A model generated the notes under the pieces. It was not told the DNA's origin and did no database searches. It worked only from the letters and a program-made list of their open reading frames with translations. From positions 1 through 64,000 of the forward strand of contig CASFRS010000027.1 in assembly GCA_949297125.1 (NCBI GenBank): DNA of 64,000 nucleotides. The letters are read 5' to 3'. Of this stretch, positions 63,835-64,000 are shown piece after piece; the stretch's first letter is position 1; each line of letters opens with the position of its first letter. The translations under genes were made by a program, and so were the position numbers. The DNA comes from an uncultured Bacteroidales bacterium (GTDB lineage Bacteria > Bacteroidota > Bacteroidia > Bacteroidales > G3-4614).

Positions 63835-64000
63835 TTATTCCTTTATGCTGCCTTCGCGGGAGAGTTGCCCGAGATACCCTCCGTGATGCCGCAGCGCGTA
63901 TTGCGATTTGTCGAAACCAATCGCTTTCATGGTCCCTACGACAAGGATGTCCCCTATGACGGTCATCATAGTGGTCGATGTGGTGGGGGTCAGTCCGAGC
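63835..64000 (-). CDS. SIS-domain sugar-phosphate isomerase, C-terminal end (partial)
   Basis: The last 54 residues are visible: LGLTPTTSTTMMTVIGDILV, then FDKSQYALRHHGGYLGQLS and a stop. This is the end of a KdsD/GutQ-type SIS domain (arabinose-5-phosphate isomerase family). The frame stops straight after the GGxLG motif, so the paired CBS domains of classical KdsD are absent. The gene begins beyond the window edge. Confidence 0.8.
   Translation of the reverse strand, partial: LGLTPTTSTTMMTVIGDILVVGTMKAIGFDKSQYALRHHGGYLGQLSREGSIKE

Overview
The window is a chromosomal segment of a Bacteroidota bacterium, almost certainly of the order Bacteroidales. The evidence is a MurF-Alr fusion behind a GSCFA gene, a PorW/SprE and PorX pair (type IX secretion), DUF4831, BspA-like leucine-rich repeats, and many promoters of the Bacteroides sigma type (TTTG, 19-20 bases, TAnnTTTG). 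Base composition is moderately GC-rich and Ile ATA codons are common. A Rikenellaceae-like or related gut lineage would fit, but I cannot fix the genus. Most of the window is ordinary housekeeping chromosome. I see no prophage, insertion sequence, conjugative element, CRISPR array or rRNA.

Layout, left to right. 1-5264 (+): a tandem repeat carrying a promoter, then GSCFA, murF-alr, pabB and pabC (cell wall and folate). 5257-8489 (-): mtaB, a lipid A type acyltransferase and a glycosyltransferase. 8805-10944 (-): an island of two or three unrecognised genes. 11283-13275 (+): an acyl-CoA synthetase and a tiny acidic lipoprotein. 13444-13720 (-): a complete tRNA-Ser(GGA) unit. 13956-18058 (+): a multidomain alpha-L-fucosidase, a leucine-rich repeat surface protein behind a possible invertible promoter, and a small lipoprotein. 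18179-23740 (-): the threonine operon thrA, a phosphoglycerate-mutase-like probable homoserine kinase, and thrC, driven by a second copy of the promoter repeat. 24058-24578 (+): a rod-shaped candidate small RNA and a winged-helix gene. 24706-29703: EamA transporter, HD hydrolase, DedA, pnp. 29901-32211 (-): hpt, adk, obgE.

32506-42727 (+) is one nine-gene run: nnrD, DUF4831, aroA, a small membrane protein, a metal ABC permease, porW, porX, tsaE and an Imm17-like protein. 42836-44647 (-) holds mntP and an orphan radical-SAM maturase. 44837-46552 (+) holds a 2-hydroxyacid dehydrogenase and a frameshifted DNA alkylation repair gene. 46643-53292 (+) is a complete hexuronate catabolic operon: kdgK, kdgA, exuT, an SDR replacing UxuB, uxuA and uxaC. 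53318-57711 (-) is a four-gene surface polysaccharide block (flippase and three glycosyltransferases). 57840-64000 (-) holds metG, a GH3-type adenylate enzyme, a lipoprotein with a degenerate tyrosine phosphatase site, a PfkB sugar kinase, and the end of a SIS-domain sugar isomerase cut by the window edge.

The most interesting signals are: (1) a dispersed family of about 80-86 bp tandem repeats whose units are complete promoters and which sit, each time oriented toward the gene, in front of murF-alr and thrA; (2) two near-identical palindromes flanking an outward-facing promoter upstream of a promoterless surface-protein gene, the layout of a phase-variable switch; (3) the unrecognised 8.8-10.9 kb island; and (4) a 6S-like RNA candidate. 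Positions of short motifs were counted by eye and may be off by one or two bases.
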